A DNA stretch of 64,000 nt from NCBI GenBank assembly GCA_035651155.1, contig DASRGG010000027.1, positions 1 through 64,000 on the forward strand, read 5' to 3'. The notes under the pieces are model-generated. The model was not told the origin of the DNA. It made no database searches and saw only the letters and a program-made list of their open reading frames with translations. Both the position numbers and the translations under genes were made by a program. Positions 63,747 through 64,000 of this stretch are shown piece after piece. How positions within the stretch are numbered: position 1 is the first letter of the stretch; each line of letters opens with the position of its first letter. The DNA is from CF-39 sp035651155. GTDB lineage: Bacteria > Chloroflexota > Limnocylindria > P2-11E.

Positions 63747-64000
63747 TTACCGGGATGTCGCGGAGGTGTGGCCGCTCGTCGTGAGCTCGCGGCGGAGCGA
63801 GTCCTCGTCCGTCAGCGGCGCGGTGCAGGACGTGCCCACGCACACGTACGCGGCGACGCGGTCCGCGGGGAAGCCGCGCTGCGTCAGGAGCGCGGTGTCG
63901 CGCCGGGGATCCAGCGCGACGGTGACGATGTCCGGATCGTCGCTCGCACGCGCCGCGCGGATCAGCGGGCGCGCCCGCTCCTCGGGGCCGACGACCACGA
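63747..64000 (-). CDS. thioredoxin-domain (DUF255/YyaL-type) protein, C-terminal part
   Basis: Only the last ~84 residues are in the window; the frame runs off the right edge. The segment PDIVTVALDPRRD, then AYVCVGTSCTAPLTDEDSLRREL, matches the C-terminus of YyaL/SSP411-type proteins, which carry an N-terminal thioredoxin-like domain and a six-hairpin glycosidase-like domain. It converges on the amidohydrolase with a 26-bp gap. The visible part is too short to say more. Confidence 0.75.
   Translation of the reverse strand, partial: VVVGPEERARPLIRAARASDDPDIVTVALDPRRDTALLTQRGFPADRVAAYVCVGTSCTAPLTDEDSLRRELTTSGHTSATSR

Noticed and set aside
1..64000. CRISPR arrays, tRNA/rRNA genes, insertion sequences, prophage or integrase genes
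   Set aside because: I looked for regular direct repeats, cloverleaf-like segments, terminal inverted repeats with a transposase, and phage genes, and saw none. A tRNA scan would be needed to exclude a missed tRNA.

Overview
The window is high-GC DNA (roughly 70 % by eye) packed with bacterial genes on both strands. Genes inside operons commonly overlap by ATGA, GTGA or TTGA. Two LLM-class (F420-type) flavin oxidoreductases, an Lhr helicase next to a Nei glycosylase, GTG/TTG starts, TAnnnT -10 boxes placed directly before start codons, and a MoeB with an N-terminal rhodanese domain all suggest a deep-branching Chloroflexota (Limnocylindria-like) or an actinobacterial relative. That placement is inference. 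I see no rRNA, tRNA, CRISPR array, transposase, integrase or phage gene, so this looks like ordinary chromosome rather than a mobile island.

Layout, left part. 0.2-6 kb: an aldehyde dehydrogenase and a beta-ureidopropionase-like nitrilase in one operon, a CGNR regulator with a palindromic operator, two tandem tiny membrane proteins, a class III aminotransferase, and an LLM oxidoreductase. Together these could form the lower part of reductive pyrimidine (beta-alanine) catabolism. 6-11.5 kb: lhr and nei DNA-repair genes. 12-14.6 kb: an NMT1/SsuABC-type ABC importer. 15-18.4 kb: a compact folate cluster (folK, folB, folP, folC and a second folB) whose genes overlap head-to-head and tail-to-tail. 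18.4-26 kb: HAD phosphatase, YceI with divergent MarR, a PD40 propeller protein, a second LLM enzyme, a class I aminotransferase, and a TetR gene with an identical operator at each end. 26-29.5 kb: a class III cyclase-ATPase-TPR signalling protein.

Layout, right part. 29.6-35.4 kb: a minus-strand operon containing an S9 peptidase that carries a degenerate metallo-beta-lactamase-like N-terminus. 35.5-41 kb: MoeB, then an envelope-protease group (gluzincin lipoprotein, two S41 peptidases) around an ECF sigma factor. 41-46.8 kb: transporter, M24 and M13 peptidases, amidohydrolase. 46.8-50.2 kb: a decayed enoyl-CoA hydratase and the tdh/kbl threonine-to-glycine pair. 50.3-53.5 kb: a glycan operon (GH5-like hydrolase, GT4 glycosyltransferase and small proteins). 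53.5-58.5 kb: an epimerase followed by an ECF sigma/anti-sigma/ABC-exporter operon. 58.7-64 kb: HtpX, cupin, alpha/beta hydrolase, stress protein, phosphodiesterase, amidohydrolase, and the C-terminus of a YyaL-type protein.

The most striking whole-window signal is regulatory. At about 22 start codons a -10-like hexamer (xAnnnT, mostly TAnnnT) ends exactly 6-7 nt before the start codon. This implies that leaderless transcription is the default for first genes of transcription units here. I found no clearly new multi-gene defence or biosynthetic system.
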